A stretch of 64,000 nt of DNA from Crocinitomicaceae bacterium (GTDB taxonomy: Bacteria; Bacteroidota; Bacteroidia; Flavobacteriales_D; Crocinitomicaceae): NCBI GenBank assembly GCA_022447585.1, contig JAKVAR010000002.1, positions 186,001 to 250,000 on the forward strand, written 5' to 3'. Positions 1 to 11,120 of this stretch are shown in pieces. Position numbers and translations under genes: made by a program. The notes under the pieces were generated by a model. The model searched no databases, was not told the DNA's origin, and worked only from the letters and a program-made list of their open reading frames with translations. How positions within the stretch are numbered: position 1 is the first letter of the stretch; each line of letters opens with the position of its first letter.

Positions 1-220
1 TATTCGTTTGATTGATGAATTTCTCCGTAAAATCAGCTATTGCATTAGTATTCATTAATCTTTTTGGTTTGTTGTTCTAACTTAAGATACAATAATAGTT
101 CTTATAAATAGCATTCTACTCATTAACGTTTAGAAGTTAATTTTTTAACAGAAAGTGTTGTTTTCGGTATAATTAATTTTTTCTACATTTACCGTGAACT
201 ACTCTAAAACAATAAAAACT

Positions 221-3200
221 ATGAAAAAACTAATTTTAAGTCTATTCGTTGGGCTACCTACACTTTTTTTTGCGCAAAACCTTGCTGAAAAACAGGCAAG
301 CAATATGCAAAATTTAGAATGGGGAACTGAATCTCATGTAATTCCATGTTCGGAATTTTCAATTTCTGCTCCGTTAAGAGATCTAATGCAAGATCCTTCT
401 GAAGTGCAAAGTAAAAAGAAAGCAAAAAAAGAATTTCCAGACAAAAGGGACATGCCAGTTCAAACTTTCGAATATAACGTAAAGGATGATGGTGCCGAAT
501 ACGGAAACGATCATTCATTCATTCAATCAGAATTTGGATTAAACAATGGAAGTCCACAAAATAAAGCTTTAGATCAAAACTGGGCAGGACAGTCGCCATC
601 TGTAGGATTTAGACCTTATGACCCGAGTGCTGCTGCTGGTCCTAATCATATCATTCAAGCGATTAACGGTGATACGTACCGAGTTTGGAATAAAACAGGG
701 ACTGTTTTAGCGTCGGGAAATATTAGCTCATTATTTCCTTCTGGTAATGGTAATGGTGATCCTATTGTCCTATATGATAAAGCTGCAGATCGCTGGTTTA
801 TGAGTCAATTTGCAGGAGGCGGTGCTGGAAACGGCATTTTTATTGCTATTTCTCAAACTCCAGATCCACTTGGTTCATGGTATACCTATGAGTTTACCTC
901 GCCTGATTTCCCAGACTACCTTAAATTTTCTGCATGGCAAGATGGTTATTATATGACTGCTAATTACGCCCAAAAAATCTTTGCATTTAACAGAACTAAA
1001 ATGTTAGCTGGTGACGCAACCGCAGAGGCTGTTTACCAAACATTCTCTCCACCACAAAGCGGATTTTTTGTTCCATTACCTGCTGATGCGTCAGATGGGG
1101 TTATGCCAGGAGCTGGAACGCCTTGTCCTATTTTCTCATATTCGGATAACGGATGGGGAGGAGGAAATATAGATGCTGTTAATATCTATAATGCAAGTGT
1201 TACTTGGGGAGCATCTCCAAATCTAACAGTTACCTCTTTAACAGGATTACCAACGATAGCATTTGATGCTTCATACAATCCTGGTTGGAATGATATTCCT
1301 CAACCAGGCACTGCAACCAAACTTGATGGTATTGGTGGTTGTCTTATGTTTAGAGCTCAATGGAAAACATGGGCAGGATATAATACTGTAGTTCTTAACT
1401 GGGCTGTAGAAATCAGTAATTCACAAAGAGGAATTTTCTGGTGTGAATTAAGACAAAGTCAATCTACTGGAATTTGGTCTATATACCAACAGGGAATATA
1501 TGCCCCAGGAACAGAATCATTTTGGCTTGGTAGTATCGCAATGAATGATAATGGAGATATTGGCCTATCATATGCAAAAGCTGGAACTTCAACTTATATG
1601 ACTTTAGGATATACAGGTAGATTAGCTTCTGACCCGTTAAACACAATGCCAATTGCTGAAACTATTGCAATTGCTGGTTCTGGATCTCAATCTGGAATTA
1701 ATCGTGTCGGTGATTATGCACAAACGACACTAGATCCAGATGGTCAAACATTTTGGTATACCGGTGAATATTTAGGAGCAGGAGGGTCACCAAAAACAAG
1801 AATATACTCTTACACATTTGCTGCTCCATGTACACCACCAGCGAATCAAGCTACAAATTATTCTGCAACTGCTGTCGGAGATAACCAAATGACAATTAAC
1901 TGGACACGAGGTGATGGTGATAGACTAATTGTTCTTGCGCACGAAGGCGCATTGGTTGATAATGCTCCTGGAAATGGAAATGCATACACAGCAAATTCTG
2001 TTTTTGGAAGTGGAGATGAAATTGGCACAGGTAATTACGTAGTTTATGATGGAACTGGTACAAGTGTCACATTAACTGGTTTAACAGCTGGAACAGATTA
2101 TCATTATTCTGTTTTTGAATATACTACACCATCATACTGTTATTTGAACCCTGCCATGGTTGATGTGACTCCTACAACAGGAATCGCCCCATGTACAGTT
2201 TGTGGTGATGTTGCTTCGAATAATGATGATGCAACTGGATTCACGGAAGTAACTTTTAATACAATAGCCAATACCACAACTGGAGACCCAGCATATTCGG
2301 ATTACACAGCGCAATCAACACAAGTAAACGCTGGACAATCATACGACTTAGGTGTTCAAGTTAATACTGCAGGAAACTATACTGTTCAGACAAAAGCTTG
2401 GATTGACTGGAATCAAAACTGTGATTTTACAGATCCAGGTGAAGAATATGATTTAGGAACAGCAACAAATCAAACAAGTGCACCTACTTCTTTATCTCCA
2501 GTTTCAATAACAATTCCTTTGGGCGCTGCTCTTGGTAATACAATTATGAGAGTTAGAACGACATGGAATACGGCACCAACACCATGTGGTAACCAAAACT
2601 ACAGTGAAGCTGAAGATTATACAATTGAGGTTATTGATGCAAATGCTGCACCTTCTGCAAACTTTAATGCAAGTTCAAATGTTATTTGTGAGGGTGCTGA
2701 TGTGACCTTTACAGACATTTCAACAGGAACACCAACAAGTTGGGCATGGACATTCGGAGATGGAGGTACATCAACAGCTCAAAACCCAACTCATACCTAC
2801 AACACTTCAGGTACATATACTGTTACTTTAACTGCAACGAATGGAAATGGGTCTGATGTTTCAACTCAAACATCTTTAATTACTGTTACAACAGGACTTA
2901 CAAATTCTCAAACTTTTGATCTCTGCCCTGGAGCCTCTGTAACGGTGGGGACTAGCACATATAATTCTGCTGGAGTTTATACCGATGTTATAACAAGCGC
3001 AGGTGGCTGTGACAGTACTATTACAACAACAATTTCAATGTTGGCAACAACATCAATGTCTCAAACTATTGATATTTGTCAAGGAGCAAGCTACTCTATT
3101 AACGGGAACAATTATAATTCAGCAGGAACATATACCGATGTGATAATGAATGCTGCAGGATGTGATAGTGTGATTACTACAACAATTACCGTAAACCCAT

Positions 3201-3685
3201 TACCAGCTGTCTCTGCTGCTCCAGCATCAATAGGTCCATTGTGTTCTTATGAAGACCCAATTAATTTAGTTGGAACGCCATCTGGAGGAACATTCACAGG
3301 AAATGGTGTTTCAGGAACTGTGTTTACTCCGAGTTCTGCCGGCCCTGGAAACCATACAATTACATACTCATACACGGATGGAAATGGGTGTATAGGATCA
3401 ATTGTTGTATCTGCGGAAGTGAAAGATTGTGCAGGTATCTCCGATGAAACTCTAACTGGTGTATCCCTTTTCCCGAATCCAAATGATGGTAATTTTGTTA
3501 TCACTGGATTAGATTTAGGAACAGAGTATCAAATCTATGATGAAAGGGGACGATTAATTGTTAGTGCTTTTGTTAATTCAAATGAAGAGCACGTAACAGT
3601 TCCTAATGTACAAGCCGGAATTTACTATGTTCGTGCAACAAAAGATGGTAAAGAAGGTGGTATAAAATTCTTAATTGCTCAATAA
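221..3685 (+). CDS. T9SS-secreted multidomain protein (N-terminal 'DPS-GPNH' propeller-like region, fibronectin-like, GEVED, PKD, C-terminal sorting domain)
   Basis: ORF; signal peptide MKKLILSLFVGLPTLFFAQ supports the internal start at 221; GEVED-like segment (AWIDWNQNCDFTDPGEEYDLG), PKD (WTFGDGGTSTAQNPTHTY), T9SS tail (LFPNPNDGNFVI...GIYYVRATKDGKEGGIKFLIAQ). Confidence 0.85.
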   Translation: MKKLILSLFVGLPTLFFAQNLAEKQASNMQNLEWGTESHVIPCSEFSISAPLRDLMQDPSEVQSKKKAKKEFPDKRDMPVQTFEYNVKDDGAEYGNDHSFIQSEFGLNNGSPQNKALDQNWAGQSPSVGFRPYDPSAAAGPNHIIQAINGDTYRVWNKTGTVLASGNISSLFPSGNGNGDPIVLYDKAADRWFMSQFAGGGAGNGIFIAISQTPDPLGSWYTYEFTSPDFPDYLKFSAWQDGYYMTANYAQKIFAFNRTKMLAGDATAEAVYQTFSPPQSGFFVPLPADASDGVMPGAGTPCPIFSYSDNGWGGGNIDAVNIYNASVTWGASPNLTVTSLTGLPTIAFDASYNPGWNDIPQPGTATKLDGIGGCLMFRAQWKTWAGYNTVVLNWAVEISNSQRGIFWCELRQSQSTGIWSIYQQGIYAPGTESFWLGSIAMNDNGDIGLSYAKAGTSTYMTLGYTGRLASDPLNTMPIAETIAIAGSGSQSGINRVGDYAQTTLDPDGQTFWYTGEYLGAGGSPKTRIYSYTFAAPCTPPANQATNYSATAVGDNQMTINWTRGDGDRLIVLAHEGALVDNAPGNGNAYTANSVFGSGDEIGTGNYVVYDGTGTSVTLTGLTAGTDYHYSVFEYTTPSYCYLNPAMVDVTPTTGIAPCTVCGDVASNNDDATGFTEVTFNTIANTTTGDPAYSDYTAQSTQVNAGQSYDLGVQVNTAGNYTVQTKAWIDWNQNCDFTDPGEEYDLGTATNQTSAPTSLSPVSITIPLGAALGNTIMRVRTTWNTAPTPCGNQNYSEAEDYTIEVIDANAAPSANFNASSNVICEGADVTFTDISTGTPTSWAWTFGDGGTSTAQNPTHTYNTSGTYTVTLTATNGNGSDVSTQTSLITVTTGLTNSQTFDLCPGASVTVGTSTYNSAGVYTDVITSAGGCDSTITTTISMLATTSMSQTIDICQGASYSINGNNYNSAGTYTDVIMNAAGCDSVITTTITVNPLPAVSAAPASIGPLCSYEDPINLVGTPSGGTFTGNGVSGTVFTPSSAGPGNHTITYSYTDGNGCIGSIVVSAEVKDCAGISDETLTGVSLFPNPNDGNFVITGLDLGTEYQIYDERGRLIVSAFVNSNEEHVTVPNVQAGIYYVRATKDGKEGGIKFLIAQ

Positions 3686-3727
3686 GAATTAGTTAAATAT
3701 TTGAGACACATCGGTGTTTCTGAGCTT

Positions 3728-3755
3728 AAAGCTGGAATCTTTAGATTCCAGCTTT
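3728..3755 (+). terminator. Rho-independent terminator
   Basis: AAAGCTGGAATC-TTTA-GATTCCAGCTTT, 12-bp perfect stem followed by T-rich tract. Confidence 0.9.
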
Positions 3756-3832
3756 TTCTATTTATCTCCCTGAAATTGAACATATTGACTTTTTTTATTA
3801 TTTTTATAGGGCTAAACTAAAAAACTACCAAA

Positions 3833-6800
3833 ATGAACAAACTACTTCTGCTCCTATCCGGAGCATTGTTGTCGTTGCATGCATCAGCCCAAAAAGATGC
3901 AATGACAGCGAACTCTCCACAAACAATTCCAGTTCAGGCGACAATAGTACCCATCAATTATCATGGGACAACTGTTAATCTTTCTTCTTATGTAGAGCCT
4001 GCTGGTACCGTAAATGAAATAACAAAATCCGAAAAATTAGGCGTTTCCGCTAAAAGTGATTGGCTTTTACATGAGAATGTAAATCCGAATGCTCTTCCCA
4101 ATGGAATTGACCCTGCTCTGCAACAATCATACCCAGCTCCAGCAGCCCCATCTAAAGCTCTAACTCAGAACTGGGATGGTATGGGATACACTGGTGTTAA
4201 TCCAGCGGATCCATCTGTTGATGTTGGGCCCAATCATGTTGTGCAAATGATCAATGGTTCCTCAGGTGCCAGAATTCAAATTTGGAATAAATCCGGCACA
4301 TCATTAATGGCTCCTGTATACTTCGATAATTTTGTTAGTATGCCAACCGGTGCTGGTGATCCAATTGTTATGTACGATGAACGTGCAGACAGATGGTTTA
4401 TTAGTGAGTTTTCAGCATCTGGAAATAATCTACACGTCGCAATATCTACTACTCCAGATCCGACTGGTAGTTACCACACTTATAGTTTCAACTCTCCTGG
4501 AGGATTCCCGGATTACCCAAAATATTCAATTTGGGAAAATGAATACGTAATGACTGCAAATGTGAACACACCAGATATCTTTGCAATGAACCGTGCGGAT
4601 ATGTTGGCAGGTGTTGCCACAACTGCACAAATGTTCTCTCAAGCAAACTTTGGAACTATTGGTTTTCAAGCTTCTACCCCTGTTAGTATGAATGGTACTG
4701 CACTGCCTCCTTCTGGTCAGCCTGCTTTATTAATGCGTATGCGTGATGATGCCTGGGCAGGTGCTGCTACTGATGCATTAGAAATGTGGGAATTAGATAT
4801 TGACTGGGTAACTCCTGGTAACTCATCTTTAAGTCAAGTTCAAACAATTCCAACTGCCCCTCATGAATCAGAATTGTGTGGATATACATCATTCTCTTGT
4901 ATCCCTCAACCAAGTGGAGTAAATGCACTAGACCCTTTGCGCGAGCTTTTAATGAATAGAATTCACTATAGAAATTTCGGTACTCATGAATCAATTGTAA
5001 CATGTCATGTGACCGACGTTGATGGAACTGACCATGCTGGTATTCGTTGGTATGAATTACGACGAACTGGAGGCACTGGAGGCACTTGGTCAATTTATCA
5101 ACAAGGAACTTATTCGCCAGACTCTGATCATAGATGGATGCCTTCTATTGGAATTTCAGCTTCAGGTGCTATTGGTTTAGCATATAGTGTTTCTAGTGGA
5201 ACAACATTCCCTTCATTAAGATATACAGGAAGAAAAGAGTGTGATCCTCTTGGTGTAATGACTGAAGCAGAGACTACAATCATTGCCGGATCGGCTTCTA
5301 ATGGCTCTAATAGATGGGGGGATTACTTCGCAATGGGACTTGACCCTTCAGACGGAGAAACTTTCTTCTTTACTGGAGTTTACAACCCTGCTACACAATG
5401 GCAAACAAGAATTGCAGCATTTAGTATGCCTTCTTGTAGTCCACAAGTAGCTTTCGGAGGGTCAACATTTGACTTGAATGAATCTGACGCTGATCAAACT
5501 AATAACTGCTTACCATATTCTATATTAAACATTCCTATTTCTATTGCAGTTGACCCTTCTCAGCCAGCAGGAGTGACAGTTAACGTTACAGGTGGAACTG
5601 CCACTAACAATGTTGATTATGCAATTCAGAATAATACATTCTCTTTCGATGGAGCAACTCTTTCAGGTAACGTTGTAATTCATGTTTACAATGATGATTA
5701 TGTAGAAGGAAATGAAACAATAACTCTTGATTATTCATTAAATGCTAATGGTGGAGATGCTGTGGGAGGATTAAGTAATCAAACTGTAACTATCACAATT
5801 AATGATGATGATATCGCTCCACTAAATGCTATTAACCCAACACCTGTTTCTTTATTGACTCAAGATTTTGAATCAGGGTTTGGTACTTTCAGTACTAACA
5901 ATCCAAATTCAGCACCAGATGTATGGGCAATTGGATTGGAAGCAGCTGCAGCAAGTGGAAACTTCCCTTACCCAGGGACAAACGCTACAAACATTGCATG
6001 GGTTAATGATGATAACGCTGATTCTGATAGATCTGAAGTGAATATTGATTTCCCTGCTGTTGATTTAACAAATTATGTTGCAGGTACAGTTAATTTCGAT
6101 TCTTATTTCTTTGGTCTTGCGTATAATGGTGTAACTGAAACATTAGAATTAAGCGCAAGTGTTGGTGGAGGTCCTTTCAACTTAATTGGATCTGCAGTGA
6201 ACGGAAACACAGCAGCTGCGGATTATGTAGCTCAATCAATTGATATGAGTTCAGTTTGTGGAAACGCAAACGTCATTTTTAGAATTACCTACAGTGATGG
6301 TGGAGATTGGCTTTATGGAGCTGGTGTTGACAACATCGAAATAATTGGTCAAACAGGTATTGACATTCAACAATCGATTAATACTGGTGGAATGGAAGCA
6401 AACCTAGGGCCAAACGAAACTGTGCACTTTTACGATCCAACTTCTGGTGATGTAATGATGACTTTGGAAAATACTTCTGCTTTCGATTACGGATGTGTTA
6501 CCGTTGAAGTAGACAGGGCAGGAACCTCTGCTGTTCAATTTAACTCTGCAACGGTAGCCGACTTCTTAATGTCAAAAACATATACTGTAGTTCCTACAAA
6601 CAACAACCCATCAGGAACCTTTGATATAACCGTCTATTATAAAGAAAGTGAGGTTGCCGGCTGGGAAGCAGCAACTGGAAATAATAGAAATAATGCGGAG
6701 GTTATTAAAGTTGCAGGAGCCAATGCGATTGCAGATGTAAACCCAGGTAATTCAGGAACATTTACAATTGCTAATGCAGCCTCTACTTTAGGTTCTTTTT

Positions 6801-9800
6801 ATTCAGATGTTACTTTCACAAGTTCTTTCAGTTCAGGATTCTCTGGATTTGGTGTAGGTATTTACAACCAACTATTAGGGACTCCTCCGACTGCTGATTT
6901 TACAGGAACTCCGACAACTATTTGTGCTGGAGAAACAGTTACATTTACTGATTTATCTACTGATGGCCCTACATCATGGTCTTGGGATTTTGGAGATGCA
7001 GGAACTTCAACTGATCAGAACCCTACACACATATATACTGCTGCAGGAAACTATACAGTAACACTGACAGCAACAAATGCTGACGGATCTGATGTTCATA
7101 CTGAAACAAACTATATTACTGTAAATGCAATTCCAACAATTACTGCTAGTGGAACTACTACAATCTGTGAAGGTGCTTCTACAACTATCACTAGTTCTGG
7201 CGCTACATCTTATTCTTGGGATCAAGGCATAGGAGCTGGTGCTACTCAAACAGTTTCTCCAACTACAACAACAACTTATACTGTGACAGGAACAACAGCT
7301 GGATGTTCTAACACTGATCAAGTTACGGTTACTGTTAATTCAGTGCCAACTGTTACAGCCAATGGAACAGCTACGATATGTGAAGGTGCTTCTACAACAA
7401 TTTCAGGTGCTGGTACTACCTCTTATTCCTGGGATAATGGATTGGGTGCTGGTGCATCACAGACTGTTTCACCGAATACAACAACTACTTATACGGTTAC
7501 AGGAACAACTAATGGATGTTCTAATACTGATCAAGTAACTGTTACAGTTACTCCTTTACCAACAGTAACCGCAAGTGGAACTGCTACAATCTGTGAAGGT
7601 GCTTCTACAACTATCACTGGTTCTGGAGCAACTACTTACTCTTGGGATAATGGTTTAGGTACTGGTGCATCGCAAACAGTTTCTCCAACTACAACAACAA
7701 CTTATACTGTGACAGGAACAACAGCTGGATGTTCTGACACTGATCAAGTTACGGTTACTGTTAATTCAGTGCCAACTGTTACAGCCAATGGAACAGCTAC
7801 GATATGTGAAGGTGCTTCTACAACAATTTCAGGTGCTGGTACTACCTCTTATTCCTGGGATAATGGATTGGGGGCTGGTGCATCGCAACTGGTTACACCA
7901 TCAACTACAACTACTTATACTGTAACAGGAACAACAAACGGTTGTTCAAGTATTGATCAAGTAACCGTAACCGTAACTCCTTTGCCAACAGTAATAGCAG
8001 GAGGAACAACTACTATTTGTGCTGGTACTTCAACTACGATTACAGGTTCTGGAGCAACTACGTATTCTTGGGATAACGGTCTAGGAGCTGGTGCATCGCA
8101 AATCGTTACTCCAACGACAACTACAATATACACTGTAACTGGAACAACATCTGGTTGTTCAAATACGGACGCAGTGACTGTAACGGTTAATCCAACTCCA
8201 GGGATTACAATAGGAGCAGCAAATAATCCAAGCGCATGTGCAACTGCTACTGGTTCTATCCAAATAGCTGGTTCTGGTAGTGGAAATGTTACATGGACCG
8301 GAACTGCTTCTGGCACAGCAACATCAGTTTCTTTGCCACATACAATTTCTGGACTTGCTGCCGGATCGTATACAATAACATTTACAGATGCTAATGGATG
8401 TATTTCTAACACCTTAGTTCAATCGTTATCTGACCCTTCTGCTCCAACAGTGGTAGCAACAGGTTCAACTACGATTTGTGCTGGTGCTTCAGTAAATATT
8501 TCTGCATCAGGTGCAACTACATATTCTTGGGATAATGGTCTAGGAGCTGGTGCATCTCAAACAGTTTCTCCAACAACAACAACTACTTATACTGTAATTG
8601 GTGATGTAGCTGGTTGTACTGGTTCAGACGCAGTTACAATAACTGTGAATGCAGTACCAACTGTAGTTGCGAATGGTACAGCAACAATTTGTGAAGGTGC
8701 TTCAACTACAATTAGTGGTTCGGGAGCAACTACTTACTCTTGGGATAATGGATTAGGAGCAGGTAATTCTCATACAGTTTCACCTACATCTACTACAACA
8801 TACACTGTAACAGGTACGACTAATGGTTGTTCAAATACAGACATACTTACTGTAACAGTTACTCCGTTACCAACTGTAGTTGCGACAGGTACTGCGACAA
8901 TTTGTGAAGGTGCTTCAACTACAATCGATGCAACTGGTGCAACAACGTATTCTTGGGATAACGGTCTAGGAGCTGGTGCATCGCAAATCGTTACTCCAAC
9001 GACAACTACAACATACACTGTAACAGGTACGACTAATGGTTGTTCAAATAATGACGTGATAACAGTTACAGTTAACCCTACTCCATCTATTACACTGGCG
9101 GGGGCAAACAATCCAACTTCATGCGCAACAAGTACTGGATCAATTGTAATTGGAGGTTCTGGTAGTGGAAATGTTACATGGACCGGAACTGCATCGGGAA
9201 GTGCAAATGCAGTTTCATTACCATATACACTTTTAGGTTTAGGTGCAGGTTCTTACACTATAACTTTTACAGATGCTAACGGTTGTACATCAAATACAAT
9301 TAATCAATCTTTAGTTGATCCTTCTGCACCGACAGTCGTTGGAATTGGAAGTACCACAATTTGTGAAGGTGCTTCAGTAATTATTTCTGCAACAGGAGCA
9401 ACTACCTACTCTTGGGATCAAGGACTATTAGGTTCTGGAAGTGCTCAATCAGTTTCTCCAACAACAACGACAACATATACAGTTACTGGTGAAGTCGCCG
9501 GTTGTACTGCAACTGATCAGGTTACGGTAACGGTTAACTCTGTGCCTACTGTACTTGCAACGGGAACTACTTCAATTTGTGAAGGCGCTTCAGTTTCAAT
9601 AAATGCAACTGGTGCAGCTACTTATTCTTGGGATCAAGGTGTTGGAGCTGGAGCTTCTCAAACGGTTTCACCAACTTCAACAACAACATATACTGTAACG
9701 GGAACGACGAACGGATGTTCAAATACTGATCAGGTGATTGTTACTGTTAATGCAATTCCAAACGTAACTGCGATTGGAGGTGCTACTATATGTGCAGGAG

Positions 9801-11092
9801 AATCAACTAGTATCAATGGTACCGGAGCAACAACCTATACTTGGGATAATGGAATTGGAGCTGGAGCTTCTCAAACTATTTCTCCAACGACAACGACAAC
9901 ATATACAGTTATAGGATCAACAAATGGGTGTTCTAATACAGATAATGTTACGATAATAGTCAACCCTTCACCAACAACTATAGCCACAGGCACTACTTCA
10001 ATTTGTGAAGGAGCTTCAACTACTATCAATGCAAATGGTGCAACTACTTATAACTGGAATCAAGGAGTTGGAGCTGGAGCATCTCAAATAGTTTCTCCAT
10101 TAGTTACAACTACATATGAAGTAACAGGGACAACTGCAGGCTGTTCAACTACTGACCAAGTAACAGTAACAGTTACTCCTCTCCCAACAGTTGTAGCCAG
10201 CGGAACTGCAAATATTTGTGAAGGTGCTTCGACTACAATCGATGCAACTGGTGCTGCATCTTATGACTGGGATAATGGAATCGGAGTTGGAGCTTCTCAA
10301 ACAGTTTCACCAACTACAACAACAACTTACATTGTAACTGGTACGACATCAGGCTGTACTAATACTGACCAAGTTACTGTAACGGTTAATCCACTACCTA
10401 CTATAGTTGCAACTGGAACAGCTGATATTTGTGAAGGATCATCTACGCCAATTGATGCTTCTGGAGCAACTACTTACTCTTGGGATAACGGAATTGGAGC
10501 TGGAGCTTCTCAAACAGTTTCTCCAACTACAACAACAACGTACATTGTAACTGGTACAGAGAACGGCTGTTCTAATACGGATCAAGTTACTGTAACGGTT
10601 AATCCATTACCTGTAGTTACGGCAACACCAACTGCAATAGGTCCTTTATGTTCTTATGAAGATCCAATTACTTTAGTTGGATCACCAATTGGAGGAACAT
10701 TCAGTGGTCTAGGTCTTTCTGGAGATGCATTCTCTCCTAGTGCAGCTGGACCAGGAACACATAGTATAACTTATTCCTACACTGACGCTAACGGATGTTC
10801 TAATTCGGTTATAGTAAATGCAACAGTTAATGATTGTGCTGGAATTGCTGAAGAAGCTTTAATAGGCGTTTCATTATTCCCGAATCCAAACGACGGAAAC
10901 TTTGTGATTACGGGATTGGATAAGGGCTCTGAATACAAAGTATACGATGACAGAGGAAGATTAATTGTTCAGACAATTGCTACTTCTGATAAAGAATTCA
11001 TCTCTCTTCCAAATGGAGATGCTGGAATGTACTACATTCAAGCAACTAAAGATAGTAAGGAAGGACAAGTTAAATTCTTAGTCGTAAAATAG
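3833..11092 (+). CDS. Giant T9SS-secreted repetitive protein, adhesin-like (propeller-like N-term, Calx-beta, PKD, 14 Ig-like repeats, 2 SprB-like inserts, sorting domain)
   Basis: Single 2419-aa ORF with signal peptide; Calx-beta-like NVDYAIQNNTFSFDGATLSGNVVIHVYNDDYVEGNETITLDY; PKD WSWDFGDAGTSTDQNPTHIY; T9SS tail LFPNPNDGNFVITGLDKGSEYKVYDDRGRLIV. Confidence 0.88.
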   Translation: MNKLLLLLSGALLSLHASAQKDAMTANSPQTIPVQATIVPINYHGTTVNLSSYVEPAGTVNEITKSEKLGVSAKSDWLLHENVNPNALPNGIDPALQQSYPAPAAPSKALTQNWDGMGYTGVNPADPSVDVGPNHVVQMINGSSGARIQIWNKSGTSLMAPVYFDNFVSMPTGAGDPIVMYDERADRWFISEFSASGNNLHVAISTTPDPTGSYHTYSFNSPGGFPDYPKYSIWENEYVMTANVNTPDIFAMNRADMLAGVATTAQMFSQANFGTIGFQASTPVSMNGTALPPSGQPALLMRMRDDAWAGAATDALEMWELDIDWVTPGNSSLSQVQTIPTAPHESELCGYTSFSCIPQPSGVNALDPLRELLMNRIHYRNFGTHESIVTCHVTDVDGTDHAGIRWYELRRTGGTGGTWSIYQQGTYSPDSDHRWMPSIGISASGAIGLAYSVSSGTTFPSLRYTGRKECDPLGVMTEAETTIIAGSASNGSNRWGDYFAMGLDPSDGETFFFTGVYNPATQWQTRIAAFSMPSCSPQVAFGGSTFDLNESDADQTNNCLPYSILNIPISIAVDPSQPAGVTVNVTGGTATNNVDYAIQNNTFSFDGATLSGNVVIHVYNDDYVEGNETITLDYSLNANGGDAVGGLSNQTVTITINDDDIAPLNAINPTPVSLLTQDFESGFGTFSTNNPNSAPDVWAIGLEAAAASGNFPYPGTNATNIAWVNDDNADSDRSEVNIDFPAVDLTNYVAGTVNFDSYFFGLAYNGVTETLELSASVGGGPFNLIGSAVNGNTAAADYVAQSIDMSSVCGNANVIFRITYSDGGDWLYGAGVDNIEIIGQTGIDIQQSINTGGMEANLGPNETVHFYDPTSGDVMMTLENTSAFDYGCVTVEVDRAGTSAVQFNSATVADFLMSKTYTVVPTNNNPSGTFDITVYYKESEVAGWEAATGNNRNNAEVIKVAGANAIADVNPGNSGTFTIANAASTLGSFYSDVTFTSSFSSGFSGFGVGIYNQLLGTPPTADFTGTPTTICAGETVTFTDLSTDGPTSWSWDFGDAGTSTDQNPTHIYTAAGNYTVTLTATNADGSDVHTETNYITVNAIPTITASGTTTICEGASTTITSSGATSYSWDQGIGAGATQTVSPTTTTTYTVTGTTAGCSNTDQVTVTVNSVPTVTANGTATICEGASTTISGAGTTSYSWDNGLGAGASQTVSPNTTTTYTVTGTTNGCSNTDQVTVTVTPLPTVTASGTATICEGASTTITGSGATTYSWDNGLGTGASQTVSPTTTTTYTVTGTTAGCSDTDQVTVTVNSVPTVTANGTATICEGASTTISGAGTTSYSWDNGLGAGASQLVTPSTTTTYTVTGTTNGCSSIDQVTVTVTPLPTVIAGGTTTICAGTSTTITGSGATTYSWDNGLGAGASQIVTPTTTTIYTVTGTTSGCSNTDAVTVTVNPTPGITIGAANNPSACATATGSIQIAGSGSGNVTWTGTASGTATSVSLPHTISGLAAGSYTITFTDANGCISNTLVQSLSDPSAPTVVATGSTTICAGASVNISASGATTYSWDNGLGAGASQTVSPTTTTTYTVIGDVAGCTGSDAVTITVNAVPTVVANGTATICEGASTTISGSGATTYSWDNGLGAGNSHTVSPTSTTTYTVTGTTNGCSNTDILTVTVTPLPTVVATGTATICEGASTTIDATGATTYSWDNGLGAGASQIVTPTTTTTYTVTGTTNGCSNNDVITVTVNPTPSITLAGANNPTSCATSTGSIVIGGSGSGNVTWTGTASGSANAVSLPYTLLGLGAGSYTITFTDANGCTSNTINQSLVDPSAPTVVGIGSTTICEGASVIISATGATTYSWDQGLLGSGSAQSVSPTTTTTYTVTGEVAGCTATDQVTVTVNSVPTVLATGTTSICEGASVSINATGAATYSWDQGVGAGASQTVSPTSTTTYTVTGTTNGCSNTDQVIVTVNAIPNVTAIGGATICAGESTSINGTGATTYTWDNGIGAGASQTISPTTTTTYTVIGSTNGCSNTDNVTIIVNPSPTTIATGTTSICEGASTTINANGATTYNWNQGVGAGASQIVSPLVTTTYEVTGTTAGCSTTDQVTVTVTPLPTVVASGTANICEGASTTIDATGAASYDWDNGIGVGASQTVSPTTTTTYIVTGTTSGCTNTDQVTVTVNPLPTIVATGTADICEGSSTPIDASGATTYSWDNGIGAGASQTVSPTTTTTYIVTGTENGCSNTDQVTVTVNPLPVVTATPTAIGPLCSYEDPITLVGSPIGGTFSGLGLSGDAFSPSAAGPGTHSITYSYTDANGCSNSVIVNATVNDCAGIAEEALIGVSLFPNPNDGNFVITGLDKGSEYKVYDDRGRLIVQTIATSDKEFISLPNGDAGMYYIQATKDSKEGQVKFLVVK
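7139..10615 (+). repeat. Intragenic tandem repeat array: 14 units of 71 codons (213 bp; unit 9 is 72 codons) interrupted by two 82-codon SprB-like inserts (8204-8449, 9089-9334)
   Basis: Unit consensus VTAxGTATICEGASTTIxGxGATTYSWDNGLGAGASQTVSPTTTTTYTVTGTTNGCSNTDQVTVTVxPLPT, counted by hand. Confidence 0.92.
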
Positions 11093-11120
11093 ACTAGACA
11101 GCACGCAAGTTTCTTTATAG

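Noticed and set aside
1-193. Possible promoter TACATTTA (184-191) with upstream TTG (158-160)
   Set aside because: Spacing of 23 nt and imperfect -7 box; too weak to list as a feature.
7957-9111. Antisense ORFs 7957..8412 and 8770..9111 (also 7007..7321)
   Set aside because: Valine/proline-rich mirror of the Thr/Val-rich sense repeats; stop-free only because of sense composition.
7139-10615. Regular spaced repeats, CRISPR-like at first glance
   Set aside because: The unit is 213 bp, in frame and protein-coding with codon-level divergence; no short direct repeat/spacer structure.
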